A stretch of 64,000 nucleotides of DNA from CAZDVQ01 sp964508975 (GTDB taxonomy: Bacteria; Bacteroidota; Bacteroidia; Chitinophagales; Saprospiraceae). The notes under the pieces were generated by a model. It was not told the origin of the DNA, did not search any database, and worked only from the letters and a program-made list of their open reading frames with translations. The stretch is from the NCBI GenBank assembly GCA_964508975.1, contig CAZDVQ010000003.1, positions 106,165 through 170,164 of the forward strand. The letters are read 5' to 3'. Position numbers and translations under genes: made by a program. Shown piece after piece: positions 26,836 to 34,852 of this stretch (within the stretch, counting starts at the first letter, position 1; every line of letters starts with the position of its first letter).

Positions 26836-27405
26836 TTACCCTCCTGAGCCTCCGCTGCTTGAACTGAAGAAACCCCTGCGACCAGTAGCAGGGCGCTGGG
26901 TATATGTTGTACGCGCGGAGCTCCGCACGACGCTGCTGGTGGCTGTACCGTTATTCTGGTAAGTCTGCTGGTTTCTATACACGCCAGGATTTACCGGGCT
27001 GTTCATATTCCGGCCCATGAAATAGCCCATTGTACCCCACCAGAGCACATTACCCATGGCATGGTTATGACCATAATAAATAGTGGTATCGGCGGCACTG
27101 AGCAATGATTTAGCCTGGTCAACATTGAGGGTATCATGTCGGCCATCGAGGTAGTTGACGATGATGCGGCTATCTTCAACGGCGGGCACGATACGTTCTT
27201 CAGCGATGCTAAACTGCTGCTCCGAGGTCTCGTCGAGGACCGTGATTACGCCCGTGGTGGGTGTTTTGGTTTCAACGGTTTCATAGCTTTGGCCGCAGCC
27301 CGTATGCAGGGCGAGCAGGCTGGATACCGTGAGGAAAAACGCCCCGCGTTGCAGGGAAAGTTGTGGGCGTAAGCCCTTGTTTGAAAAATGTCTAAAGGGT
27401 GTCAT
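26836..27405 (-). CDS. YgiB-like small lipoprotein with Gly/Ser tail
   Basis: This 189-residue protein has an N-terminal hydrophobic segment ending HTGC, an imperfect lipobox. A middle segment (WWGTMGYFMGRNM) recalls the WMPLMAGYMMGRLM of E. coli YgiB, and the C-terminus is a Ser/Gly/Arg tail (RRGFFSSSSGGSGG). YgiB (DUF1190) precedes ygiC in E. coli, and the same order is seen here with a 13 bp gap. Overall identity looks low, so the call rests on architecture and context. I chose the ATG at 27405; another start 20 codons upstream exists. Confidence 0.6.
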   Translation of the reverse strand: MTPFRHFSNKGLRPQLSLQRGAFFLTVSSLLALHTGCGQSYETVETKTPTTGVITVLDETSEQQFSIAEERIVPAVEDSRIIVNYLDGRHDTLNVDQAKSLLSAADTTIYYGHNHAMGNVLWWGTMGYFMGRNMNSPVNPGVYRNQQTYQNNGTATSSVVRSSARTTYTQRPATGRRGFFSSSSGGSGG

Positions 27406-27656
27406 GTAATACGTTTGGTAACAGGATACGAAATTAAACGGTTTATACCATTTATTCGTTCCCAAAATGCGGAAATGATTTTTTTGGGGGGCCTGCGTGA
27501 GCTGCTTGGAGGGCAGCGCCTGTACTGGAATGTATTAGAACTAATACATACATTGCCGCTGTTGGCGTCCCCGTCAACAAGGGCAAGGTAGGTGGCTGGT
27601 TCAAAATATTACTACATTAACGTGAACTACGGATTAACCTACATTTTGTGTTGTTT

Positions 27657-27768
27657 CTTTGGGCGTTGCGCCGCTACCGCGTCGCCGCTGTCCTGCGGGG
27701 TTCGCGGTGCTCCGTGCTTCGCACCAGCCGCTAGCGCGGCTGCCCTCCGGCCAGCTAACGCGGGCTTT
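27657..27768 (+). repeat. GC-rich modular repeat
   Basis: Begins TTTGGGCGTTGCGCCGC, with CTGTCCTGCGGGG and AGCCGCTAGCGCGGCT, and ends GCCAGCTAACGC. Confidence 0.7.
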
Positions 27769-27790
27769 TTGCGCTGGCTAGCCCAAAATA

Positions 27791-27964
27791 GTGCCTCACC
27801 CCGTCACGAGCTAGCGCTCGTGCCACCCCTCTCCACGGGCACACGCTACCGCGTGTTGTGGAGAAGGGACTTACATGCCTGACACGGCTTTATTACCCTC
27901 TCCGCACGCGAGTTTACGAGCGTTCCAGGGGAGAGGGTCGCCGCAACGCGGCGGGGTGAGGCAC
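27791..27964. repeat. Inverted-repeat element with GTGCCTCACCCCG ends
   Basis: GTGCCTCACCCCG (27791-27803) is matched by CGGGGTGAGGCAC (27952-27964). Inner CCCTCTCC and GGAGAGGG also pair, with a variable middle containing short hairpins. It resembles the element at 61088-61280 in plan but not in sequence. It has no coding capacity. Confidence 0.6.
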
Positions 27965-27994
27965 AAAATAACGGCGGTTTTGCCGCCGTTTCCT

Positions 27995-28105
27995 GCGTGA
28001 GCGATGTGAAGCGGTGGCGCAACGCGCCAGACCCGCAGGGGCCGAGCGACAGCGAGCCGCGCAACGTAGCGACGGCGGCAAAGCCGCCGGCACGCCCAAA
28101 AAAAG
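27995..28105 (-). repeat. GC-rich modular repeat
   Basis: Reverse copy with GCGCAACGCGCCAGACC and GGCGGCAAAGCCGCCGG, ending CACGCCCAAAAAAA. It stands just beyond the stop of the flippase-like gene. Confidence 0.7.
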
Positions 28106-28113
28106 ATTAAAAT

Positions 28114-29085
28114 TTAAGCCATTGATTTTAAACGCTTTAGCAAAACCATACCGACTAATGCGGGCAAAATAACGTTGAGCAACCACAGTAAAAATGTAGC
28201 CGATACCACCAACCACTCGCTGTATGGATACATTTGCCATACCGCTACCGCGATGCCGCCGCGCGCAATTAATGCGCTAATTGGCGGCAATGGTATGCCC
28301 GTTTGCACCAGATAAATCAAGGCGATGCCCGCTACCGCCGGTGCTAAACTTAAATCGATACCCACAAACCACAACATCAAGAGGTATTGTACAAGGTAAA
28401 TGGCGTACCGAAATTGACTTAGCATTAACACCTTAGCCAGATTTTTAAACTCGTAATGCCCCAAAACCGAACTGGCTTGCTCCTGATACTGGCTCAAACG
28501 CCGAGGTAATTTTACGCGCTGCAACAAAGGAGCCTTGAAATACAGTACCGTAGCCAACAAGCCCAGCAACAGCGTGATGCCCGCCACTATCCAGGCGCTG
28601 TGTGGGCCCATGAACATCCACTGACGCTGACTGATATAAAACGAAAAGCCTAATCCGCCCCAAAAACAGATGACCAAAATTTGCGCGATGTTGCCCGTGA
28701 GCGTGGCGATAAAACCCGATAACCGTTGCTCGGGCAGTAAGGCCCATACCCTACCCAGGTAATCGCCGGTGCGGTTGGGCGTGAACAAAGCCACTGCATT
28801 GCCCGCCAATACACCCGCCAGCAAGCGCGTGTTTGAATGTACTTGCGTTTGGGGCAGTAATTGTCGCCACTTTAGGGCCTCTAGCCACCAGTTGAGCGGC
28901 ATGAGCGCCACGGCCAACAGTGCATATAGCAGAGGCAAACCGTGTAGCCGTGTTTGGATCAAGCTCCAGGTACTTTGCAGGGCATTGTGCTGGTACACCA
29001 GGTACAAGATGGCCAGCAGGAGGAGCCAAGGCAAGGCTCGGCCCAAAAAACGCAGGGTTGGATGTAATTTTTGAAGCAAAGCCAA
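28114..29085 (-). CDS. Flippase-like integral membrane protein (LPG synthase TM family)
   Basis: This 323-residue polytopic membrane protein has about eight hydrophobic segments. It resembles the lysylphosphatidylglycerol synthase transmembrane (UPF0104/AglD-like) family: the segment LAGNAVALFTPNRTGDYLGRVWAL and the late GIPLPPISALIARGGIAV are typical positions of conservation. No catalytic MprF domain is fused. Family members are often lipid or glycolipid translocases. The substrate is unknown. It lies 9 bp after the VanX-like gene on the same strand. Confidence 0.8.
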   Translation of the reverse strand: MALLQKLHPTLRFLGRALPWLLLLAILYLVYQHNALQSTWSLIQTRLHGLPLLYALLAVALMPLNWWLEALKWRQLLPQTQVHSNTRLLAGVLAGNAVALFTPNRTGDYLGRVWALLPEQRLSGFIATLTGNIAQILVICFWGGLGFSFYISQRQWMFMGPHSAWIVAGITLLLGLLATVLYFKAPLLQRVKLPRRLSQYQEQASSVLGHYEFKNLAKVLMLSQFRYAIYLVQYLLMLWFVGIDLSLAPAVAGIALIYLVQTGIPLPPISALIARGGIAVAVWQMYPYSEWLVVSATFLLWLLNVILPALVGMVLLKRLKSMA

Positions 29086-29094
29086 GGCGGTAAA

Positions 29095-29835
29095 TTACAG
29101 GTTTGGCTTACAATCCCAGGTCATGCTCGATAATGGTAAACGCTTATCATAGAGGGCGTAATGCCACCACTCGGTGCGGGTGGGCGAGAAGCCACGGGCC
29201 TGCATGAGCTGTAGCAAGCGCTTGCGGTTATCGAGCACTTGTTGGGGCAAATCGGTATAAGTATGGTAGGCTTTGGAGCCAAAAAAATCGAAATCGGTGC
29301 CCATGTCGAGTTCGCGGCCCAGGCTATCCACGATGGTAAGGTCAACGGCCGAGCCACGGTTGTGGTACGAGCCTTTGCTGGGCGGGGTAACATAGCGGGC
29401 ATCGGGCATTTTATCCCAAAGTTTTTGCTGGGCCGGTAGCGGGCGGTAGCAATCGAACATTTTAAGGCCGAGGCCTTCTTTTTGCAGCTCGTCGTGGGCA
29501 TCAATCACGCGGCGGGCCACCTTGGCCCGGAGCAGGCATCGGCCGCAATCATAAATTTGCAGCTTCATGAAATTGTTGGTGCTGGCGTAGCGCATGTCCT
29601 GCAAAATATCGGGGCGTTCGAGGCCGAGATCCACCCAAGCGGTATCGTTAGCCCCTGCGCTGGGGAAGGTTTTGAGCTGATAGCCTGAATGTTGTGGCAG
29701 GGTATCTTGCAAGCTAGTATCTACGGTCGGCTGGTTGGCATCGGTTTGAGCTGGCGGCGGGGTATCGCTAGGGCCTTGTTGGCAAGCGATGAAAGTGCAG
29801 CAAAGTGCCAAGAGGATAACTTGGATTGATTTCAT
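29095..29835 (-). CDS. VanX-type D-alanyl-D-alanine dipeptidase lipoprotein (M15)
   Basis: This 246-residue lipoprotein (signal LLALCCTFIAC) has an M15D zinc peptidase domain. The motif SYHNRGSAVDLTIVD gives the S-x-H-x-x-G-x-A-x-D zinc ligands, and EWWHY supplies the catalytic Glu and the third zinc His. Such enzymes cleave D-Ala-D-Ala, usually in cell-wall recycling rather than resistance when no vanHA genes are present, as here. I chose the ATG at 29835 because the lipoprotein signal starts there. A short MITE-like element fills the gap to the upstream HD gene. Confidence 0.88.
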   Translation of the reverse strand: MKSIQVILLALCCTFIACQQGPSDTPPPAQTDANQPTVDTSLQDTLPQHSGYQLKTFPSAGANDTAWVDLGLERPDILQDMRYASTNNFMKLQIYDCGRCLLRAKVARRVIDAHDELQKEGLGLKMFDCYRPLPAQQKLWDKMPDARYVTPPSKGSYHNRGSAVDLTIVDSLGRELDMGTDFDFFGSKAYHTYTDLPQQVLDNRKRLLQLMQARGFSPTRTEWWHYALYDKRLPLSSMTWDCKPNL

Positions 29836-29838
29836 GTT

Positions 29839-29885
29839 AGCGTATGTTTGGACTTTAGCTTCCGGCGAAAAACGGCACATACGCT
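29839..29885. mobile_element. MITE-like element, short derivative 1
   Basis: 47 bp: AGCGTATGTTTGGACTTTAG and following bases match one end of the 162 bp element for about 38 bp. The other end is only the terminal CACATACGCT. Its last base is the last A of the HD gene's TAA stop, and its other edge lies three bases from the VanX-like start codon. It is effectively the whole intergenic spacer. Confidence 0.7.
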
Positions 29886-30457
29886 TAAAAGTCAACTACC
29901 TCAATACCTTGGGCAGTATCTTCAAACCATTGGAGGGGCAGCTGGGTTTTATCGCCCGTTTTGGTGTCACATTTAAAAAACAAGTAATACAGCTGCATGT
30001 TGGGGCCAAGGCGATCGTACACCTGGCGCATGAAGCGCTCGGCCAAGTCGTCGCGGCCGTGGTTATGGTTTACCCAAGCGTAATACGCGTGATCGTGCAG
30101 CAGGATGGTATCCAACACGGCTTTATCTTGAACGTACTCGCGGGCAAAACGGTACGCGATGGCAGCGTGGTGCATACTCACCTTACGCGGGTACGAGCGG
30201 TCTTCGAGGTATTTAAACGAATCGTGGATGAGGGTAATGAGCCTGAGTTGTTGGCGCATCAAGGGTTCGTCGGTGGCTTTATCAACATTGTCTAGCACCT
30301 CGCGAATATGCAGAATGACCTTGCCCTCTGGGTGCCCAAAGCGTGGTTTTCCCCACATTGCACCATTAATCCAGGCTTGATCGCGCACAATGGCGTGCTC
30401 AAGCTCGGTTTCTGGGCTAACAAGGGTATTAATCATACTTTCGGGGCTTGCGGTCAT
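29885..30457 (-). CDS. HD-domain protein
   Basis: This 190-residue protein has an HD metal-dependent phosphohydrolase pattern: GHPEGKVILHIREVLD, then LRLITLIHDSFKY with the HD pair, then ILLHDHAYYAW. The substrate is unknown; relatives include nucleotide and (p)ppGpp phosphohydrolases, but no synthetase domain is present. The stop TAA is exactly at the edge of the short MITE-like element. An ATG seven codons downstream (30436) is an alternative start. Confidence 0.75.
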   Translation of the reverse strand: MTASPESMINTLVSPETELEHAIVRDQAWINGAMWGKPRFGHPEGKVILHIREVLDNVDKATDEPLMRQQLRLITLIHDSFKYLEDRSYPRKVSMHHAAIAYRFAREYVQDKAVLDTILLHDHAYYAWVNHNHGRDDLAERFMRQVYDRLGPNMQLYYLFFKCDTKTGDKTQLPLQWFEDTAQGIEVVDF

Positions 30458-30785
30458 CGTTGTGTTTTTGTGGGTTACAAGTTATGATATTTTTGCTAAA
30501 TATAGCTAAAAATTGGTGAAAATTGCAAAATTTAGCTAAAATTGATTCAATTTCTTTTTGTTTTTTTGGGCGTGCCGGCGCTGCGCGCCGTCGCTGTCCT
30601 TTGGGGTTCGCTTTGCTCCGTGCTTCGCACCCGCGCCTGCGGCGCGGCCCTCCGGCCAGCTCACGCAATAGGCCTAAAGGTAATAATCTTAACGAAAAGT
30701 TAAGGGAATGCGTTGGATGGGGATTGGTCCAACTGAACACCAGGGCAAAAAATACGTTTAATCAAAAACTTTACCACCTTTTTAC
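30458..30785. other. Gene-free stretch with AT-rich tandem motifs
   Basis: Contains TTTAGCTAAAAT-like short repeats (about 30494-30550) and a GC-rich repeat copy (30567-30668). No gene was seen. Confidence 0.5.
30567..30668 (+). repeat. GC-rich modular repeat
   Basis: Begins TTTTTTTGGGCGTGCCGG and includes CGGCGCTGCGCGCCG, CTGTCCTTTGGGG and CGCGCCTGCGGCGCG hairpins, ending GCCAGCTCACGC. Confidence 0.75.
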
Positions 30786-31184
30786 ATGGAACACCAGCGC
30801 ATAGTATTATTTGACGGGGTTTGCAATTTTTGCAACGGTACCGTGCAGTTTGTCATCAAAAACGACCCCGCCAAACGCTTTAAGTTTGCGGCGCTACAAT
30901 CTGAAACCGGACAAGCCCTGCTGCAAAAGCATGGCTTCTCCCTCAGTGATTTTGATACCTTCGTGCTGGTAGATGGCGACCGGGCTTATACCAAATCGGG
31001 TGCGGCCTTGCGCATGGCCCGTGGACTAAAAATGCCCTGGCCTTTGTTGTACGGCTTTATTATTGTACCCGCTTTTATTCGCGACGCAGCATATAGCCTC
31101 GTGGCCCGCAACCGCTACAAGTGGTTCGGCAAAAAAGATGCTTGTATGATACCCGACCCAGGGCAAAGGGATAGGTTTATTTAG
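30786..31184 (+). CDS. DCC-family thiol-disulfide oxidoreductase-like protein (DUF393)
   Basis: This 132-residue protein has the DxxCxxC signature near the start (LFDGVCNFCNGTVQF, Cys about 14 and 17). A later DTFVLVDGDRAYTKSGAALRM segment is typical of the DCC (DUF393) family. These are small thioredoxin-like proteins of uncertain substrate. It is a lone plus-strand gene; its stop is one base from the stop of the convergent unknown gene. Confidence 0.88.
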   Translation: MEHQRIVLFDGVCNFCNGTVQFVIKNDPAKRFKFAALQSETGQALLQKHGFSLSDFDTFVLVDGDRAYTKSGAALRMARGLKMPWPLLYGFIIVPAFIRDAAYSLVARNRYKWFGKKDACMIPDPGQRDRFI

Positions 31185-31185
31185 C

Positions 31186-31920
31186 TTAATTATTCCCCGC
31201 TTCAAACACCGCCACCCGCAACAAAAACAACACGGTGTAATCATATACAATTTGATGTAACAGCTCCTTGCTTTTGTATAGCTTGGCGCCCGTCTTGGCC
31301 GTCTCGCCTTGATGTACAAATATATTACGGGTACCGTTTACAATGCTCATCAAATCCCGGTGATCCAGCAAGTCGTGCTGTTGAATTTTATGTGCAGTTT
31401 GGTTTAACAGGAATGCCAGATGTTTATTTTCAACTTTACCCGCCATAGCCTGCAAGTAATTTACCACATCGTTTTTAATGTTTGGTCGGGCCATAATGTG
31501 CTGTGCAAACAGCGTGTTGGCTACATCTAGCACGGCTTCCACGCCAAACATCCTGATGGTTTCCGGGGCAAATACATCAGCGGCCGATTTCACGTTGGGC
31601 TTTTTCCAATGCCGTGTACTGGCTATTTTTAACATAGCCTCGTAGGTCGACCAAGCTTCGTTCGATTTGAATATCTGCACGTAGGTGTTGGCTGTACTCT
31701 TGTTGCGCACCAAGGCATACTGCGGGTCGATGCTCAGGTTTAATCCAATGGTTAGTTTCAAGCGCAATCGGAACAAACGCAAGGGCCGGTTAAATATTTG
31801 GTCAAAGTTGTCGCGATCTAGGTTAGCCTTTAAGATCAACGCTTCAAAGCATTGTTCAAAATCTTGATACAAGTGTTCAAACAATGCATTGCTCGATTCA
31901 AAATTTAAAGGCTTTTTCAT
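31186..31920 (-). CDS. Unknown cytoplasmic protein
   Basis: This 244-residue, mostly alpha-helical-looking protein has no signal peptide, membrane segment or recognised motif. Its second half (LAFLLNQTAHKIQQHDLLDHRDLMSIVNGTRNIFVHQGE) recalls HEPN/abortive-infection-like helical proteins with an R-x4-H-like NxRNIFVH stretch. That resemblance is weak. It lies four bases after the gamma carbonic anhydrase gene in the same direction and is probably co-transcribed with it. Confidence 0.7.
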   Translation of the reverse strand: MKKPLNFESSNALFEHLYQDFEQCFEALILKANLDRDNFDQIFNRPLRLFRLRLKLTIGLNLSIDPQYALVRNKSTANTYVQIFKSNEAWSTYEAMLKIASTRHWKKPNVKSAADVFAPETIRMFGVEAVLDVANTLFAQHIMARPNIKNDVVNYLQAMAGKVENKHLAFLLNQTAHKIQQHDLLDHRDLMSIVNGTRNIFVHQGETAKTGAKLYKSKELLHQIVYDYTVLFLLRVAVFEAGNN

Positions 31921-31924
31921 CGTT

Positions 31925-32440
31925 TTACTTTTTAAACCAGCCCGAGTACTTGATGTAATTATTGGCTATACGCATAATCTCGCCCTCAAACAGTTCAGGA
32001 CTCAATTCTTTCACGCGCTTGGCAGGCACGCCCGCGTATACACCACCTTCTTTTAATATTGAATTTTCTAACACCACTGCGCCTGCTGCAATTAAACAGT
32101 TGGGTTCTACCACCACCTGGTCCATCACAATGGCCCCCATACCCACCAGCACATTATCATGGATGGTACAACCGTGCACCAAGGCCCGATGCCCAATAGA
32201 TACATTATTGCCGATGGTGGTTGGTGCTTTTTGGTAGGTGCAATGTATAATGGCCCCGTCCTGCACATTCACCTTGTTGCCTAGGCGGATGTAATGCACA
32301 TCGCCGCGCACCACACTATGAAACCAGAAACTACACTGGTCGCCAGTAATCACATCGCCAACAATTACGGCGTTCTCGGCCAGGTAACAGTCGTTGCCAA
32401 ATTGTGGTAATTTTCCTTCAACGGGTAGGATGAGCGCCAT
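31925..32440 (-). CDS. Gamma-class carbonic anhydrase family protein (YrdA-like)
   Basis: This 171-residue protein has a left-handed beta-helix of hexapeptide repeats. The motif positions of gamma-CA/YrdA proteins are present: CSFWFHSVVRGDVHYIRLG, NVQDGAIIHCT and SIGHRALVHGCTIHDNVLVGMG, with His residues that form the trimer-interface zinc site. Activity as a carbonic anhydrase is not certain for this subfamily. The downstream unknown gene follows by four bases. Confidence 0.9.
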   Translation of the reverse strand: MALILPVEGKLPQFGNDCYLAENAVIVGDVITGDQCSFWFHSVVRGDVHYIRLGNKVNVQDGAIIHCTYQKAPTTIGNNVSIGHRALVHGCTIHDNVLVGMGAIVMDQVVVEPNCLIAAGAVVLENSILKEGGVYAGVPAKRVKELSPELFEGEIMRIANNYIKYSGWFKK

Positions 32441-32504
32441 GAGATAAAAGAATAAATGAGTAAATGATTAAATGACAAGTAATTATGTACAAGCACTTTA
32501 TATT

Positions 32505-32666
32505 AGAGTATGTTTGGATTTAGGATTTCGAGGGAAAAACGAGCTATTTTTTGATAAGGTTGCTTTAAAAAATGGGCGCATAGTGGGGCTACGTAACTAT
32601 TTTTTAAAGCTAAAATCATCGGAAAAGAGCTGTTTTTCGCCGGAAGCTAAAGTCCAAACATACTCT
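32505..32666. mobile_element. MITE-like palindromic element, full copy 2
   Basis: 162 bp with perfect terminal AGAGTATGTTTGGA/TCCAAACATACTCT repeats and the internal GCTTTAAAAAAT dyad. It differs from copy 1 at few positions, notably the paired A/C change in both terminal repeats. Its end base is the last A of the SRAP gene's TAA stop (32666-32668). Confidence 0.75.
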
Positions 32667-33349
32667 TAATCAAACAAGGTTTTGATTTTTTCAACGGGGT
32701 TGTGTAAGGCTGGCGAGTTGTTCTCGGCCTTGTTCACTAAATCCGATACTGGGTAGGTGCGCAGCAAGCCATTGGCCGGCGGAACAAGTAGTTCTAACAC
32801 CTTCGGCAATGGCGCTTCATTTAACCAGTTTTGCACTTGTTCCTCGTTAAAAAACATTACCGGCATGCGGTTGTGGATGGGCTCCATCTCCGCATTTGGC
32901 TCGGTGGTAATCACCGCGAAGGTTTTAAACAGCTCGCCGTTTAGTGGGTTTTGCCACAGGTCCCACACGCCCGCCATGGCTATCAGGCCGTTGTTCTCGG
33001 GCAAAATGCGGAAAGGTTGTTTCATGGCCTTGCCCAGGTTGCGCCATTCGTAAAAGCTATCGGCAAAAACCACGCAGCGTTTATGGCGGATAGGCAAGCG
33101 GAACGAGGGTTTGGTTTCGATCCCATCGGCCCGGGCATTATTGAGGTTGTTGCCCACGCGCTCGTCGTTAGCCCAATGCGGAATCAATCCCCAGCGGAAA
33201 TACTGCAACTCGGGCGATAGGTTGGTCACCACGTACGCATGTTGCAGCGGCGTAATATTATAGCTCTGGTGCAGCTCGGTTTTAGCCAGCACGTTAAACT
33301 GTTTCTTGAGTTTTTCTTTAGAAGCTACAAAGGAGAAGCGGCCACACAT
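32666..33349 (-). CDS. SOS response-associated peptidase (SRAP, YedK/HMCES family)
   Basis: This 227-residue protein shields abasic sites in single-stranded DNA by forming a DNA-protein crosslink through Cys2. The start MCGRFSF gives the catalytic Cys2, YNITPLQHAYV and NARADGIETKPSF are family segments, and AVITTEPNAEMEPIHNRMP carries the conserved Glu and His. I chose the ATG at 33349 because Cys must be residue 2. The stop codon abuts the full MITE-like copy, whose first base is shared. Confidence 0.93.
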   Translation of the reverse strand: MCGRFSFVASKEKLKKQFNVLAKTELHQSYNITPLQHAYVVTNLSPELQYFRWGLIPHWANDERVGNNLNNARADGIETKPSFRLPIRHKRCVVFADSFYEWRNLGKAMKQPFRILPENNGLIAMAGVWDLWQNPLNGELFKTFAVITTEPNAEMEPIHNRMPVMFFNEEQVQNWLNEAPLPKVLELLVPPANGLLRTYPVSDLVNKAENNSPALHNPVEKIKTLFD

Positions 33350-33743
33350 GCGCAATAATTTTTTCGTTCCCGTAAAGTTAAGGTTTTTTCCACAAGTACT
33401 TGTTTTGGGTAAAATTTGCGGGACAGCGAAACAGCGAAACACTCCATATCATTTGCTCCTTTACTCCAAAAATCATTTATTCTTTTGGGGCCTCCCCTCG
33501 CATGCGCTCGGGGCGCTACGTTACGCGGTTCGCACAGTCGCTACGCTCCTTTGCGGAGCCCTTCGGGGTTCGCTAACGCTCGGCCCCTGCGGGTCTGGCC
33601 CTGCGGGCCACCGCTCCACATCGCTAGGCCGAGTAGTGTTCTGGCGTGCAATACATGGGCGGACACATAGGTCCGCCCCTACATTGTTTGTCTGAACTAT
33701 GATTCTTTTGATAGGTTAAACGAGAATAATAAAATCATTTTTT
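33350..33743. other. Gene-free stretch
   Basis: Holds the GC-rich repeat (33486-33632) and a small hairpin GGGCGGACACATAGGTCCGCCC (33657-33678). That hairpin is followed by CCTACA, and a GTCCGCCCCTACAA match recurs near 34603. No gene was seen. Confidence 0.5.
33486..33632 (+). repeat. GC-rich modular repeat
   Basis: Begins TTTTGGGGCCTCCCCTCGC, includes GCTCCTTTGCGGAGC and GGTCTGGCCC, and ends CACATCGCTAGGCCG. It belongs to the GGCCTCC-headed subfamily. Confidence 0.75.
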
Positions 33744-34322
33744 TCAAAATGGTGGTGGTAGAGCAAGGGGGAAATAAAATTCTCTATCATACCAAGAAAC
33801 CTCTTTATTTCCCTGAAAGTATCTGACCTTTTGAGTAAAAAGTAAATCATCAAATATTTGAAATACTGGTAGAGAACATGTGCTATCTTGCCAAACTAAA
33901 CTAGCTTTTATAGTTAACGGATTTATTGGAAATCCCTTTTCGTCAAGAAAAACATACATAGAATAGTAGGTTTCATCCCACTTCTGTGCGTAGTAATATT
34001 CGATAGTGTCGCATTCTTCCTGCTCAAGGGATTTATTTTTCTCTAAACTATAGAATAACAGGCTATCCTTGGGTGTATAAAGGTTAAGTTGGCTCTTATT
34101 TACTTGATATTTTAAATCAGAAGATAATCTGATTTTATAGGGTTTATTATTGCAAATGACAACTTTTAAAACAATGTTTATAATAGGCACTTCAACTCCA
34201 TGAACAAATTTGGCGCCTATAATTTCTGCGGAAATTGAATTTTTTGGCTCATGGTTTTTCTTGCAAAGCACATTAACCGATATTCCTAAAAATACTATTA
34301 AAAGAATCTTTAATGTATTCAT
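33744..34322 (-). CDS. Unknown lipoprotein-like protein
   Basis: This 192-residue protein has a hydrophobic N-terminus ending NVLCKK, an imperfect lipobox, and then mainly beta-strand-like sequence. I recognise no family. Base composition is clearly more AT-rich than most neighbours, and it sits between repeat-laden spacers and an Rpn-like nuclease. Recent acquisition is possible. Confidence 0.65.
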   Translation of the reverse strand: MNTLKILLIVFLGISVNVLCKKNHEPKNSISAEIIGAKFVHGVEVPIINIVLKVVICNNKPYKIRLSSDLKYQVNKSQLNLYTPKDSLLFYSLEKNKSLEQEECDTIEYYYAQKWDETYYSMYVFLDEKGFPINPLTIKASLVWQDSTCSLPVFQIFDDLLFTQKVRYFQGNKEVSWYDREFYFPLALPPPF

Positions 34323-34852
34323 TTTTGCACTTTTGGGGATTATGATTAGAGCATCTAATTTTGGTGTAGCGATTTTACACGAAAATAGAGCAATATGAGT
34401 AATAAAAGATAAATGGTTTTTTCCATGAAAAAAATAAGCGTGCTGTATTTAGACCCGTAAATAAATAGCATTGGAGCTCTCATGCGCTATAATATCCTGT
34501 TTCTATTAACATACCGCTCCTAGCGGAGCAGTAAACTTTGTTCATTTTCGGTTTGTAGAATTTGCACTAGCAAATATAGTTTGTTTTGGGAAAAATAAGC
34601 TCGTCCGCCCCTACAATCCATAAATGTTGGCACGCCGATAACGCTGATGCAAACAAGGCCGATAAATACTGATTTTTTTAATCAGCGATTGAAAATCCGT
34701 GTCATCTGTGTGCCATTAAAAATATATGTAAGGTCTTTAACTCGCGGGCAATATTCCAAAATTTGCTAAAATTGTAATAAACTATAAGCTAAACGAATAA
34801 GGTATAACCCAACCGAATAGGTTTAATGAGCTAGTCGCCAGAACTTTGCGGC
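34323..34852. other. Gene-free stretch of common intergenic fragments
   Basis: AT-rich; includes a dyad-like stretch ATACTGATTTTTTTAATCAG and the phrase AAAATCCGTGTCATCTGTGT, which I believe recurs in other Bacteroidota genomes. No ORF or clear RNA was seen. Confidence 0.4.

Larger units (their letters stand above)
27406..28113. other. Repeat-filled gene-free stretch
   Basis: Two GC-rich repeat copies (27657-27768 plus-oriented, 27995-28105 minus-oriented) bracket a 174 bp inverted-repeat element (27791-27964). A fragment of the GC-rich repeat lies at about 27488-27520. No credible gene is present. Confidence 0.6.

Noticed and set aside
29095..29835. Vancomycin-resistance locus for the VanX-like gene
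   Set aside because: No vanH or vanA-type ligase, and no VanRS regulators, are adjacent; a cell-wall recycling role is more likely.
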